From Apodemus sylvaticus (taxonomy: Eukaryota > Chordata > Mammalia > Rodentia > Muridae), in the NCBI RefSeq assembly GCF_947179515.1, contig NC_067473.1, positions 88,024,850 through 88,088,849 of the forward strand: DNA of 64,000 nucleotides, read 5' to 3'. Positions 46,726 through 60,540 of this stretch are shown in pieces. Each line of letters begins with the position of its first letter. The stretch's first letter is position 1. The notes beneath the pieces are model-generated. The model was not told where the DNA came from and ran no database searches. It saw only the letters and a program-made list of their open reading frames with translations. A program made the translations under genes and the position numbers.

Positions 46726-48268
46726 CACTAATTTTTAGTAAATAGGGGTTTTACAAATATTCGTTGACTCTGAAAAAAATTATTATTCTTCTTTCATGAC
46801 AATATCAAAATGAAATGTAAAACTAAAATAAATTTATGTAAGTTATAACATAAGCAAATATTAGTTAATGTGAGTGTACATTTTTCATCTCTGAATGCCT
46901 TTTATGTCACCTTCTTTTTCACATAAACAGAATCACATTCTATATCATATACATAGCCCAGACAATCTGAAATTTTGCCATTTTAAATCTAATAATTACC
47001 ATTTTACAAAAGTAAAATATAATTTTCTTAACAATTTAACTGGATGTCATTTAATCATATGAACACTTTAGTCCTTTTTATGTATCTTCACAACATATCC
47101 TGTTAATGAATAAACTTGTCACATACACACTGTCTGGCAAAGAAATTATTGAGAAAACAATAGAGTTAGCCAAAACTCATAAAAGGTATCTATAAAATTA
47201 TGTCAGCACATAAATTATCATATATTTATACATATATACATAGATGCATGTGATATATATTTATATATATATACATTTCCATATATATACATTTCAAACA
47301 ATATGCTCCTAAGATATACCCACATTGGTATTTCTTGTCACAGATGATGATGGAAAAATAACACAAGCACTCATTAATAGAGCTTATTTGATAACAAACT
47401 GGTTTCAAATAGATGGCTATCCAAGCAAAAAGGAAGAGGAAATATCAATATTCTCATATAGAGATGTCTTAGACTATTAATAAGTCGAGGCAACTTATAA
47501 ATCTCTTATGCTGCATCTCCTCTTATTTGTCTAATTCATAGACAACTCCAAATGGAGATAAGAGAACACTTACCTGAGAAGGAAAGCGAGCTAGGGCTTC
47601 CAATAGAAGAGATGAAACCAAGGAGACTACTGTTGAATGTGTCTGTAAATAAGGTTTGCATGGAAAAAGGAAGAGATAAAAGGCACTTGACTTATCTGAA
47701 CTTACTTGGACTTGAAACGGTAACATACACCTTAGAAGTGAGTTTCTAAATGTGGTGTTTTGCCCATTTCTCTAGTTAGATATCTTCAGTGAGTTTTCTT
47801 TTCAGGGCAAAGAGAACTACTGTCCACTTTGCTCAGCAGTATACCTCTGTCCAAAGAAGCAGTGCCCTCAGAGTGTTAATTTGAAATCATTCAAGCCTTT
47901 CAGCCTCATTTTCAGTATGTACTAATGAGCCTGCGTGTCCAAGTAATGAGCAGTATTCCATGAGACCACAGACAAATTTCCCTTACATGCTATTAACATA
48001 TAACACTTTGACAGTATACATACTATATTACACACGCACTCATACACAGAAACACACACACACACACACCTTCACACTGCTTATCAGTAAATTTTGGAGA
48101 TTAAAATCAGAATTCCTTAAACCTCATGACTGTTCATATTTTCCACTTCCTAATTATGTAATACCACCTTCTGTCCTTATTCAGAACTGCTCTGGAGACA
48201 CTGCTCTGTCACACCACATTTTCTTATAAAGCTCCTTGGAGTGGACTCAAATAAGAAGGTTTCTTCTT
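46726..48268. other. AT-rich intron with small simple repeats
   Basis: TA-rich repeats lie at 47218-47295 and an ACAC stretch at 48028-48070. No gene is supported. Confidence 0.5.
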
Positions 48269-48271
48269 CTT

Positions 48272-48606
48272 TTTTAATTTTTTTATTCATTTATATGCCA
48301 ATTGTTGCCACCCTTCCTGGCCCCACCCCCAGAGTTCTTCACCTCAACCCCCATCCCCTTTGCCCCGGAGAGGTTGCTCCCCCCACTACCTGCCTCCTCA
48401 CACCACTCCATCCCATCTTACTTCCCCTGGCATCCTCCTTCCCTGGGGTATCAAGTCTCTACAGAATTAGGCACATTCTGTCCTGCTGAGGCCACACAAG
48501 GTAGTCCTCTCCTACATATATGCCAGGGCACAGGACCCAGCTCATTTATGCACTTTAGTTGATGGCTTAGTCTCTAAGAGCTCCCAGGGGTCTGGGTTAG
48601 TAGATA
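48272..48606 (-). mobile_element. Lx-type LINE-1 3'UTR fragment, antisense
   Basis: tttttattcatttatatgccaattgttgccacccttcctgg, tggggtatcaagtctctacag and gttgatggcttagtctctaagagctccc match in order the block at 50868-51160. Confidence 0.83.
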
Positions 48607-50865
48607 AGTTTGTTTTCTTATGGAGTGAAGGTTTCTTTTTGTGTGGAATCCCTTCAGAATCTTCCAATGCTGTTTGTACTACAGATCTTATATGTCACTA
48701 AATCTTATATACTGACACATGTCACATACATATATATAGGATATACATGGTACATAACACAATATTATAGTGTTGATCCTATGTCATGCATATCTCTTCA
48801 TAACTTTTACTGTCCTTAAAAACACTGAACTATCTTACACTTCTTAGACCTTACACTTCCTTTTGTGAGTATTTTCTAATTGGATTTTCTTGTTTCAAAA
48901 TAGGTGAAATATTTGAAATGTTTTAATTTCTTGCCATGTGAAGTTTCAGCATTAATCACACATTGAAAGATTAGAGTAATAATCACAGTAGATTAAGGAA
49001 ATCATCCTGGAGCTTTGTATGTAGGGCTCAGCAAGTAACTGTGGTACCCAAAAATCTTCAACAGAACTTTGTAGTTTATCTATTATCATATTATTGGGCT
49101 GTTTTTTACTTGAGAAATGTATAAAGAGTTGAAAAAACTATTTTGTACTTGGTTGAAATACGAAAAATATAATTTTATTTCAAAGTTTCATTCTTTCCTT
49201 TTACATCACTAAAATATTCTTTGTAAATGCTAATAACAAATATTGACATAAAATTACCAACAGAAGAGTTTCATGTCAATCTGTATTTTTTATTTAAGTA
49301 CTTATACATTTAATATCTTCATTTAAAATTTCATTTCATTTTGTTATTTGCCATTCATTTCTTTTTGTTTTCTTTTTTCAAGGCCCTGTGGAATCCTACA
49401 TGCACTGGAGGCTTATTTAAACCAGTATATATTTCAAGCTAGATTTAACAATCATTTGACCACGAATAATTCATCACTGATCTTTGGCATGTTAAATATT
49501 GATTGAAATCAATTTTTCTATGAATCCTGTTAACTCTTTTGCAGATGTGTAAGGCGGAAACTGTTTCATCCTAAGCACTGTATTCATTTGCATTTCTAAA
49601 CAATTGCCACAGAATATTAATGGAGATTCAATGGACATATGTTTGCTTTTACTTATTGTATTTTTATAAGAAAACATACTCTTTTATTTAAAGATAATAT
49701 CTATATACAAATTCCTAAGATGTAATATTCCACTTGGCAGTAAACATTGATTATCCTCCTTATATTTATCATTTGGGTTTCTTTTTTGTTGATAAACTTT
49801 GTGCTATTTATGTTATATTCAGTGTCCATCAGATAGATTGGAAATGAAACCTTTGTTACCTCATTTTGGTGGGATATCTCCCAAGGATGAACTGGATTAT
49901 TTGTAACCTCTTCCCATCACATTAACCCCAGGAGGTGACACCGGGTATCTTCAAATGGAACAAGGGAGCTCAGCCTTTATCTAACCACAGAATGTAATAT
50001 AGAAACAGAAACAAACTATGTTCTTTAAAAGCAGATAAACAAGCTTAGCTGTTGGTCTCACAGTGACAGAAGTTTGTTGAACGTATGTGGTATAAGAAGA
50101 GGCCTTACTCTGAGCTAAACCTCTGTGGGTCCCTTTCTCTTGCCTTCCTATAATAGCCCCACCTTATTGAACTGAATAGTGTCCAGAAGGCACTCATGAA
50201 AAGCACAGTTTATTTCAAGGATCATTCAGTGCTATGGGCAGGATGTTGTTCAGTAGAATGGCCACAGGGCTCCAGAGAGAAGAATAGGTTTTAATGAGCC
50301 TCTACCCTTTAAAAAGACACAATGAAATCATTATAATTATCAACATTAATGTATAGAAATATGTCATTAAATTATTTGGATCTTTATGTTACATGTGTAT
50401 GAATGACTAAATGCTGGGTGAAAACTATGGTGTTAAATAAAACTATAAATATATTTATTTACACATGAACATTGTATGTGCTCTTATTGACTCTATCTCT
50501 TAAGCATTATTCTAGGATCCAACATATTAAAACTTTTTTCTTTCTTCTAAGGTTTTCTAGAATTTATTCTCTTCTCTTCTTTTAGATGGTTTACATGTGA
50601 AATCTTTATATAGAGACAAGGCAATATGCCATTCCCTTTTGTCAAGCATTCCCATCATATACTTTTTTCTCATCAAATTGCATGATCAGAATATTTACAA
50701 GAGTAATTCAATTAAAGACACCATGAACTGATAAAGAAGACAAAATCTGGTGTAAATTACCAGAGTCAATTGATAAAAAGCACTTTTGATTTCCTCAAAA
50801 GCCCTGAAGCTGTCAATGCAGAGGAAACAAACCACCTTCCTCAAAGGTACAGCTGCTGGATTGCC
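48607..50865. other. AT-rich intron, nothing recognised
   Basis: It contains a strong pyrimidine tract and AG near 49360-49382, but no partner donor or conserved frame. No other feature is supported. Confidence 0.5.
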
Positions 50866-50867
50866 CT

Positions 50868-51905
50868 TTATTTATTCATTTTATTGATTAATTATCTTAT
50901 TTATTCATATCCCAAATGTTGCCCTACATGACCCCCCTTTCAGAGTTTTTCCCCCATCCCTCCTCCCCTTTGCTTCTGAGAGGGTGCTCCCCAGCATACC
51001 CCTCTCCTTGGGGTATCAAGTCCCTACAGGATTAGAAACATACTCTCCCACTGAGGCTAGACAAGGCAGTTCTCTGCTACATGTGTCGGGAGCTTCAGAA
51101 CAGCCTGTGTAAACTTATATGTGGCTTAGTTTTGGGAACTCTCCGGGCTCTAGGTTAGTTGACACTGTTGGTCTTCCAATGGGGTTGTCATCCCCTTCAG
51201 TTCCTTTAATCCTTCACCTGACTCTTCCATAGGAGTCTACAACTGCAGTCTAGTGCTTAGCTGTGAGTTTCTGCCGCTGACTACTTCAGCTACTTGTTGG
51301 GTCTCTCAGAGGACAGCCTTGCTAAGCTCCTGTCTACAAGCACAACCTAACATCAGTAATAGTATAGGTTTGGTGCCCGCCTTTGGAATGGATCCCAAGT
51401 TGAGCCGCTCACTGGTTGGACAGTCATTGATTCTATGCTCCCTTTATTATTTTTTTTTTGTCCCTGCATTTCTTTTAGACAAGAAAATTTTAGGTCAAAA
51501 AATTTGAAGGTGGATTGGTGTTGACATCTCTCTACTGGGAGCCCTGTCTAACTACTGGAGGTTGTGTCTTCAGGTTCTATCTCCCCACTGTTAGGCATTT
51601 TGGCTAAGGCTGCACACACTAAGTCTCTGTGTAGCCTACCCCATCCCAAGTCTTTGGGACTTTCTAGAGGTTCCTCCCAATACTGGAAGCTGCATATTTC
51701 CATTCATTCTCTTGGGCTTCTCCCTCTGGGCTTCTCATCTGTCTTCCTGATAAACTTGATCAGACCCTCCTTTCCCCTCCCTCTCCCCTCTCCTACCTAG
51801 GTCCCTTTCTCCCTCCTCTTCCCATTATTAATTTGTTCCTGCTTCAAAGTGTGATGGAAACATGCTCACTTGGGCTTCCTCTTTGTTCAACTTCTTAGAG
51901 TATGT
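50868..51905 (-). mobile_element. Lx-type LINE-1 3'UTR, antisense, nearly complete
   Basis: It runs from the worn 3' end (tttatttattcatatcccaaatgttgcc) through ggtatcaagtccctacaggattag, agtgcttagctgtgagtttctgcc, tgggtctctcagaggacagcc, aagcacaacctaacatcagtaatag and on to the ORF2-proximal C-rich part. Open frames at 51253-51507 and 51564-51800 lie inside this UTR and are not genes. Confidence 0.85.
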
Positions 51906-53160
51906 AGGTGTATCGCCCTTTAATAACAGCAAACTGTTTACTTTGTGATCTTGATACCTCGCCCAACTCTCTCCATTACCCCTTTCTCCCTTTATGTTTT
52001 GCCCATTACCATATATATGACAGCATGTTCACAATTCACTACTTTCAATTTCAAATATATAAAACAGTAAAAAAAAAAAAAGGATTTTCAGAATTTTTCA
52101 CTGTTTACTATAAAGGGTGATTCTTTTTATATATCACTCTCCATTTAACTGTGACATTATAGTTTTCCAAGTCTTACTCAATAGCATAGACCATGTATAA
52201 AATACTAATATGAGTGTTACAATTATTTCCTTAAAAATATATAAACAGTATTAAAATATTTAGCTGCATTTCAGGAAGCACACATACTAAGGCTAATTAT
52301 TCTTTTCAATAGCCAAAAAATAGGCTTAGGGCTTGTATGAGTGATGCAGTTTGTGCATCACCAGTATTTATTGATTAATAAAAATAGTATGCCTGCAATT
52401 TTACTTACATATTAAATATAATATGTATCTTTATTTACCCTAGAAATATAAAGTATAGATTAAAAAATTATGCCTGTTACATTGTGTTTTGTACTTGTAT
52501 TTTCTTATAGGTTTCTATAATTAGGATTCTATCCTAGTTGAATTTTCCATGTATAAACTTTTTCGAACAGTTTCCTGTAACATGCTCTGCTCATACAGTC
52601 ATTGTCTTCATACTGTAGTATGCTGCCACATTACAAGCCACAATAGCCAGTCCCGTCTGCTACTAAGAGACTGTTGTGTGCAAGCATCAAAGCATTATGT
52701 GGCATGCCTTCACTGTGTCCAGAGAAGAGAAAATGTAAAATAAGAAAGTTCTGTATCAGACAGTGACAACCTAAATTTGCTTTAAAAACAATAACGTTGC
52801 TAACAACTTTTACAGATATTGGTAAATGTTAGCTATTAATATATCATAGACAAGCTTTCTGTTTCAGATTTAAATCCCTGATTTTCATTAGAAATATCAT
52901 TGCTTTATTTTAAATTGTCTCCTAAATTTTACTTAAAATATAAAAAAGACAAATAGGAACCATCAAGTTTGTGTGTGTATATGTATGTGTGTTAAAGAAA
53001 AGTTCAAATTATCTTCAATTTTACAAGACAGACAACTTACTATCATGCATTTACAGAATAAATTATATACTTCTTTTTACTAGACCAAATGCAAATTTAA
53101 AAGACTAAAGTAAAAGAAGGAAAGGAAAAACCTCAGTGTAAGCATATTTTCACATGGTGG
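51906..53160. other. AT-rich intron, nothing recognised
   Basis: An A13 run ends near 52081. No exon or repeat family is named. Confidence 0.5.
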
Positions 53161-53164
53161 TATG

Positions 53165-53330
53165 AATAGAAGGCTCAGGAGTTAAGAGTACTTGTTACTC
53201 TTGCAGAGGTCTCAAGTTCAATTCCCAGCACCACATGGCTAGGTGGGAGCCACCATCCGTAGCTCCTCTTTCTAATAGATGTAGCCCCTGCTTCTTACTT
53301 CCTCTGCATCACGTATACACACAGGTTGTT
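53165..53330 (+). repeat. B2/B3-type SINE, sense
   Basis: ggctcaggagttaagagtacttg and ctcttgcagaggtctcaagttcaattcccagcaccacatgg are the B2/B3 pol III head and body, followed by a diverged tail. Confidence 0.88.
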
Positions 53331-53504
53331 TTGTTGTTTTGTTTTTTCAGTTACCTTTTGTTTCTCTCTTCATTAATATACAAATTACCTGGTTTTACTG
53401 GTCCTAGGGCTGTCTCCAATTAATCTACTTGACTAAATTTTTTCCCTCTATTGTCTCTTGATCATTCAGAAACATTAGCACCTTGTTCATTTTCATTTTT
53501 TTTT

Positions 53505-53840
53505 AATTTTTATTTTATTGGTGTTTTTCTTTATTTACATTTCAAATATCACATTTTTAAAATTTATTGATATATTTATTTACATTTCAAATGATTTCCC
53601 CTTTTCTGGACCCCCACTCCCCGAAAGTCCCATCAGTCCCCTTCCCTCCCCCTGTTTTCCCACCCAACCCTTCCCACTTCCCTGTTCTGATTTTGCTCTA
53701 TACTGCTTCACTGAGTCTTTTCAGAACATGGAGCCACTCCTCCGTTCTTCTTGTACCTCATTTGATGTGTGGGTTATGTTTTGGGTATTCCAGTTTTCTA
53801 GGTTAATATCCACTTATTAGTGAGTGCATACCATGATTTT
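53505..53840 (-). mobile_element. L1-I: 3'UTR-only LINE-1 next to a second L1 3' end, antisense
   Basis: Positions 53561-53838 match the L1-E 3' end (cccactccccgaaagtccc, gcttcactgagtctttt, tccacttattagtgagtgcataccatga), so the same subfamily. Immediately left (53508-53550) is another L1 3'-end motif (attggtgtttttctttatttacatttcaaat). This suggests one tail inserted beside another. Confidence 0.83.
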
Positions 53841-54090
53841 ATTGAAGACTTAAAGGGACAGTAAAGTTCAGTGAGCAGCTTAGGAGCATCACCCAGGCAC
53901 TGTATCCCTACTTCAGAAGAAGCTTCTCATTCACATGCTGCTGGTCTTCCTAACAGTCAGGAAATGCTATCCTTTCTTCACTATGTGAAAAAGTGACTCA
54001 GGGTAAAGAAAGTATTCATTCATCTCCACAGGGAGTAAAAATCACTCTTGTCTACTATCCATCCTGTAAAGGTCCAGCAGAAAGAATAGG
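53841..54090. other. Unassigned sequence next to L1-I
   Basis: Mixed composition, possibly the upstream part of the relic described next. One frame (about 54034-54087) reads GVKITLVYYPSCKGPAERIG. Confidence 0.3.
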
Positions 54091-54261
54091 CATGCCACAC
54101 ACAATTTTGACTTCTCATACAAGTTTTATATTAAGAAGGATGGCAAGGTATCACCTGGGATGAAATATGATGTGAGTGTAAGGGCAATGGCTTCATACAG
54201 AGATAAATGTGCAGATTTTCATTACCCACTGCTTCATGTGTGCCAAAAGGTTTATGTTTAA
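54091..54261 (+). pseudogene. Coding-like relic, possible pseudogene fragment
   Basis: An open frame of 56 codons without its own start ends at TAA (54259-54261). It includes FDFSYKFYIKKDGKVSPGMK and then a YDVSVRAMASYRDKC stretch. The K-x-G-x-V-x-P-G-M pattern followed by an alternating hydrophobic strand resembles ASH/MSP-type beta-sandwich repeats of ciliary proteins, where it reads G-x-L/V-x-P-G-M. Upstream, a second frame continues the coding look after a frameshift near 54088. No splice acceptor is evident. It could be a decayed retrocopy or chance. Confidence 0.35.
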
Positions 54262-54680
54262 ACAAGAATTTTACTCATTAAGTTAAATGTTCACTGTTAA
54301 TGTTCATAAAGCATTATATTAAAGTATCTAAGTCTCTATCATTTAGTTGTAGACTCATGAGCTTAGATTCCTGAAAATTAATGATTCGTCTAAGAATACT
54401 AAACAGGCAAGCCAGTCATTCAAGTACATCAGGAGTAAAGCCTTAAATGTATAGAAACACATGATCCGTGAAATTATTTCCTTAGTGTTTGTCACCAGAA
54501 TGAAAGCTTCACAAAAAATATTGTTTTTAAGGAAAAAAATCATGTCATCTATTGAATAAATTGTACATGTATGCTGGATTACAATGACAAAGACCATTCA
54601 GTTCTATACACCAAAAATCAGATGCACAAAAGTTATAGATCTTATTCAGTAAAATTTTCTTTTACTGGGGTATCCTTTTA
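54262..54680. other. AT-rich intron, nothing recognised
   Basis: No supported feature. Confidence 0.5.
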
Positions 54681-54689
54681 TCACATTTT

Positions 54690-55830
54690 CAATACCCAAC
54701 ATTCTTTCTTCTACCTCTTGTACTCTGTCAACAAAACTTACTGAGTTGCTAAATTTTTCATTTCCAGATTTTATTCATTTTGAGTTTTCTTCATTGATTT
54801 TATTTCCATGTTAGGGTCTCAAACAGTTTTATTTATTTCCTTCTATGGCTAGTGTTTTCATAGATTTATTTAAGGGGCTTATTCATTTCCTTCATAAAGA
54901 TCTTTATTATCTTCATACAAGCTGTTTTAAGGTCTTTGTCTTATGCTTCAGCTATGTTCCAATACTCAGGACTCACTGTGGTAAGGTTGCTGGGCTCTTG
55001 AAGAGATGTATTGTCCTGGTTCTATACTAGCGTGTAAGCATCTAGGTTGTGGAGGATTTTAATTCTAAGTCTGATATCTGGTCTTAAGTTTGTTGAGTAG
55101 GTAGCTTGTTCCTTGGTTTTTGTTGATATCTGGTTCTTAGGAGAGTGTGGAAGCAGTATGTCATCTGGTAGAACATTTTTCTGAGACCCTTATAGCTGTT
55201 ATCATTTGGGGTCTGGACAAAATGTTTCTAGGTATTAGGATCTGATACTTAAGGATGGGGATTCTTGGTTGGGGTGAGGGTTCACAGGAGGGGGGAACAG
55301 GCTGATTGATAAGAATCTGGGGAAGAGAGCAATGATAGGTCAAGGTAGTCTGATACAGACCTGAGGATGAGAGTGGGGGTTTGAGTATGAACAAAAGGAG
55401 GTAGAGTGAAGACTTGAACCTTGCCAGCAATCTTTGCTGGCCTACCTCCTTATCTGTCAGGTTCAACCACGGGGTTTGTAGAGAATGTGTGCTGGCATTG
55501 GAGCTGGAAATGAGTCTGGGGATTGAATTTTGAGGTGAAGAAGGAGAAGGGAAGATCTAGAGTTAGCCTACCATTTTTCTTGGTTGTGGGCCTTGGAGTG
55601 TTTCCAAGGAATGTCTGCTGGTGTTTGAGGCTGGGATAACAGAATGCATAAGGAGGAAGGTTGGAGAAGGTCTGAGTGATCAGTTGGTGATGTAGGCAGA
55701 GGAAGGGGAAGCCTCAGTTGTTGGTCTGCTCTAGAGCTGTAGGTAAAACTGGAGAATTAGAATTGGAAGAGACAAAGAAGCGGTGAAACACCACAGTTAG
55801 GCTGCCTGCTTCCCTGACTGGAGTCCTGTT
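54690..55830 (-). mobile_element. Old L1/Lx 5' region, antisense (ORF1 start and 5'UTR)
   Basis: 54700-54910 resembles antisense ORF1 coiled-coil coding (cttctacctcttgtactctgtc, then ttgagttttcttcattgatttt). It is followed by ccaatactcaggactcactgtggtaagg and long G-rich text (gggtgagggttcacaggagg, caatctttgctggcctacctcc) typical of L1 5'UTR in antisense. It is strongly diverged and has no open ORF1. Confidence 0.65.
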
Positions 55831-57715
55831 GTAACTATTTTAAGACAGATGATCTCACTTGACAGTATTTATCTCAGAATCATTATTGTACCTGTCAGAG
55901 TAATTTATTGTGACACTGTTGTTGCAGCAGCACATTTACTCATTTACCTTCCCACAACTTTATCATTAAACACATTTTTCTTCCAAAAATATCTCTAGGG
56001 ATTTTAAGTGACAAATAAATGTCTTAAATGTGTGAACAAAAATGACTTTCTTATTTCTAAATAACATGCTTTGTTTGCTACAGAAATAGATCATTTGCAC
56101 CAGATAAGACATGTAGGTTTAATGCATTTTCCTCCTGACTAATGTGCTTTAACATCTTCCCATGTTGTCTCCTAAATCATTGATTACATTTCAGTCTTCA
56201 TGATATAAACATAAAATCTCCTTCTATCCCTCATTACACGATGTGCATCTTTACTTAATGAGAAAGTCCCCAATGAATTTTATTTCATAAACCTAGCAAA
56301 CTGCATTATTCTGAATGAACTTTAATGTTGATGGTAAAAGGAAATGGTTGTATTGCTCACAGTTTGGAGACTCCCACCCTCTTAAATGAGTCAACTATTT
56401 TAATTTCAAATTAAATAAGTAAACATTAATGTATTATAATTGTGATTGGCTTGTAAGTTTTAAGTTATTCCTTTACTCACCTCAGCCCCTATGTGAGTGC
56501 ACATATATATTCACTTTAAATATACATACAGAATTAGTTGCTAATTTTTTGACTGAACATTTGTAGAGTATAAAATATATTGTGTCAAGTTGGAAGAATA
56601 CCTTATTTAGAATTTGAGAAATGCCATTTTTTATTTGTTCTAAGTATTTTATTACACATGTTTGTACTTATATCATATGATCTAGAGAAAATACTTATAA
56701 TTTCAGAAAGATTATAAGTTTATGTATTATTTTTGCAAATTTACATTTTATCTACTCAATCATTAAACAGATTGACACATTTTTATGGTTAGTTTCTGCA
56801 GTTTGACAATAGTAAACCCTGCATTACAAAATATGTAATACTAACATTTCTGAGCATTTTTCGTGTTGTAAAAAATAAGTGGCTGAAATATTCAGAAGAT
56901 TATGTTCAGTGTGCTATCTTTTAAAATATTCAAAAACACCATCTTTTATGTTAGTTTCCAGGATTTCTATTTAATTGTTTATTCAAGATTTTTTTGTTTA
57001 ATTGAAACATTTGCTAAACATCTATAGTGTGCTGGGTCCTGAACTATATAGCTAAATAATACCATAAACCAGCTTACTGTATAAGTAAGTTTTAGCAATA
57101 TTTCCAGTGATGATCACAGTACTTTTTACAACATTAAAAATATGTTCAAGGTGATCATTTTAGATCATAGCATATTTTAAAACAATTTGTGATCAGCTTT
57201 CAGCTTATTGATTTCAGGGATCATGCCATATCTTGGTTAAGAAAATGAGAAGTGATATTGATATATTAAGAACATCATTAGTATTAGTTACACAAGTGCT
57301 CTTTGGGTTATGTGTACTTCTGTAGCTATGCCCTTTGATTGGCTTAAAGGGAACACCAATCTATTCCTAATGGTTAGTTACATCAAATTTTTAAGAATTA
57401 CTTTAAATATAGAAAATGAAGTATTTGTAAAGTGAGATTAGATGACATAAAATTTCTAAGAAATTAATAATCTGAAAGAATTTTATGTTTAGTATTGTTA
57501 AAATAAATTAAATGCTACAAAATCAGAAAAGCCTTAGGACAGTGGGTCTGTGGTAATCATTAATCATGGTAGTGGATAAGAAGCAGCACTGTATATGTAT
57601 CCAAGGAATGGCTAGAAGTCCTGTGCACTTGTGTATTTTCTTCTTATGTGCTGCATTTATGAAAACAAATTAATAAAATGTAATAAAATACATGCCATTA
57701 TTCATACATTACCTT
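55831..57715. other. AT-rich intron with a possible MIR/L2 scrap
   Basis: Around 57010-57055, gctaaacatctatagtgtgctgggtcctgaac looks like the conserved core end of an ancient MIR/L2. The rest is unassigned. Confidence 0.45.
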
Positions 57716-57719
57716 ATTC

Positions 57720-57935
57720 CAATAAGTACCTAGATTATGTGTTCTATGCCAGAAACTTTTGGAAGTTTTAGGTAGTCAAAAACAGCAACTATCATTCTAT
57801 TCATATCTCATTTAATAAACTAAGGACTTTAAATGATATGTCCCTTATCTTTACTGAACAGATGAGGACATTGGGCTTGCAAACAATAAACCATCTCCTG
57901 ATCTCACAGTCAGCATTCTTGTCCCTGAGCTGATC
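57720..57935 (+). repeat. MIR SINE (ancient mammalian)
   Basis: tactgaacagatgaggacattgggc with the later tctcctgatctcacagtc matches the MIR core (cagatgaggaaactgaggc-type) plus its downstream part. Confidence 0.68.
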
Positions 57936-60540
57936 ATATATCAAGGATATGGCCCTTATCATCACTTCATTCCCCGCACAGATACAGTGATATCTACAAT
58001 AGAGCGTTTGGTATTGATACTCCATCTAACATATAAGGATTGTTATATGAGAAGAATCAGGGGTAGAATTATCAACTGTTTGATCAATACTAATTTATAA
58101 AATCCCAACTAATTGTCTGTGGTAAATTGAAAAGACACTAGATAGCATTGATAATGTTTCAATTACAATATAATATTCTAGATTGATTCCTGAAGAGTAT
58201 GAATGAGTTTCAATTTCAGTTTCTGATGTCACCTCTAACATTACGTTATCATGTTGAGATTATTCAAATTTAAATTTTCATCTACAAGATTAACTCAATA
58301 AAATGGAGACCAAAATAAATTTTTATTATTACCTATGTCCTCTGTTGAAGGTTGGAATAAACCAAACAAAACCACAATGTTGAGTTCTAGTGTCATTAAT
58401 AAGCAAATAGAAAAATGCTTTTAAAATATTATATTATGATATCCTTAGCCATATTATATAAGAATGTAGAATCTAACACATTTCTCTTAGTTCAAAAGCT
58501 GTTTGCAATTGTGTGGATCAGAAGATACATAATGACAACTCTTTCACAAGCATACCTTTTAATAAAAATCAGCAAGGTTTCTGCCCACAAGTCTGTTTAT
58601 CTTAGATAAAGAGAGCCACTTTTAGGATCCCTGAGTACTCCTGAATGCAATATGTTTGCACAGTATAGTGTTTGCTAATGCTTGTGTACTAAGATATGAT
58701 GTGTTGCTTTGGTGTGTTTCTGTTCTACACACAAGATGACCATTTGTCATATTTCTATGTTCCACTGATATGTTCAGCATCATAAATAAAACCAGCATGG
58801 CACCTCTCAACTACCTTGGTATACACCTAATATTATGCTACTAGGATCATGCCAGTGCAGGCACTGTAATAAGCAGAGCTAATGAGAATATTAATCTATA
58901 CTTCTACTTAAGATGTGTACACACAAACAAGGTAAATAATTTTACAATTCTAAGAAGTCCTTGGGTATGTTTCAAGACTGTTGTTATTTGGTAATTTGTG
59001 TCCACACCTAATGCCTAAGTATTGATGAGCAAACATTTTTTCCACAGTGGTCTTGGCTTTGCTTATTTTGCACAGAATAAGAGAAAATGGAAGCATGCCC
59101 TTAACATGACTTTCAGTTTTGAACTCTTATTCAAGAGAGGATGATAAAAATTTACTTTTACAGAAATCACTCTGTACCTGAGTGCCTTGCCAAGGAATTC
59201 CTTATATTATAGAAGTCTTTTATACAGACAAAAAAAAAAGCAACACTGAAAGAAATGCTTCTGTTTTGTAAAATAGAACTTGGATTTTTTTTTTAAATAA
59301 GGAATTTTTTTCAGTTACCTTCCTTTTACAAATCTCAGGATGGATGAAGAGCATTGGAAATGCGGATTAAATGCTCTCTCTCTAGCTTTTCATAGATTCT
59401 CTTGCTTGAAAATTTCTGTACATGGTTAGAAAATATTGTTAGAAATCAAACAATAATGTAAGAAATATTTTTTCATAAATGTAATTGAAGATGTGTTATA
59501 AAAAAAATCCACTCTAGATGTAACTCTTCAGAGCAAAGTAGAATTTTATGCTTGGGTATCAAGAAAGAGAGAGGCACAGGGGGAAGACTTCCAGCAAATA
59601 TAGCTGATAATTTTTTATTCTGGGTGCTTCTAAATTGTTTCAGTCATATTTTTTACCATTGCATTTAGAAAGTTGGAGTTTTCAGGACAAAAAGTAGGTA
59701 TATTATAGGGACTCTAACTTTTAGTAAATCTCCCCAGTTATAGTTGTTTAACTAGACAGGCGGTTTCTGGATATTAATTTTACTATCACATAACTATGAT
59801 CTTTCTTTTTTTTTCAAGTATTACTACTGCAGAAGCTTAAGTTACTTTACAAGAAAAAAAATCATTGGAAGAAGAACCTTTCAGAAAGCAGTCTTCAAAG
59901 TAAATTTACTTATGTTGAATTGATATGGAAGCAATTATTGAAAGGTGGTAAAACAAAGGAAAAATGTTTCTAGAGGAAGCCATTTTAACTCATTCTGGTA
60001 TTTTTTTTCCTAAGCAACAATACTCAGTTGAAGGCAGTTGTATTCTTCAGAGGAGAGTGGAAAAGACTGAAGTTAGTTTTGGAAATCACTACTACAGGCT
60101 TTCACTGTGACCTAGTAGGAAGAGGCTAGGAATTTTGTTCAATACCCATGTACACAAAACAACTCTCAGCACTTGAAATGTTCACAGCACAAAGACAGGG
60201 AAAGACAAGAAGTCTCTTGTCTAGATTGTAGTTATCAATGGGTAAACTGTTAATAGGTACAGTGGTTTCAGTACTTTTCATGGAATAACAAGTCTTGCTC
60301 CTTCTCTCATAGCCTATCTTTTCCCAGGGAAGCCCGATAACTGCCCTATTTCAAGAAATGTATTCATTTCTTGTCCTCTGTCCAACAACTCACGCTCTTT
60401 AAATCTCCATTATGAGGAAGTAGCCCATTTTCCTCATGATTACCACAATATAGTCTAATTTTCAATTCATTGTTTTCTTGTGGTGATATTTGTCTTAATA
60501 TTCTAATCATTCCTGACAGGAAAAATAACTGAGAGGATGA
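57936..60540. other. AT-rich intron, nothing recognised
   Basis: No exon, RNA gene or clear repeat. Short A and T homopolymers occur at 59230 and 59288. Confidence 0.5.

Noticed and set aside
49360..49440. Possible cryptic exon after a strong pyrimidine tract ending TTTTTTCAAG
   Set aside because: No good donor follows and no recognisable peptide was seen; only the acceptor half is convincing.
51253..51800. Two 80-codon frames
   Set aside because: They lie within an Lx 3'UTR.
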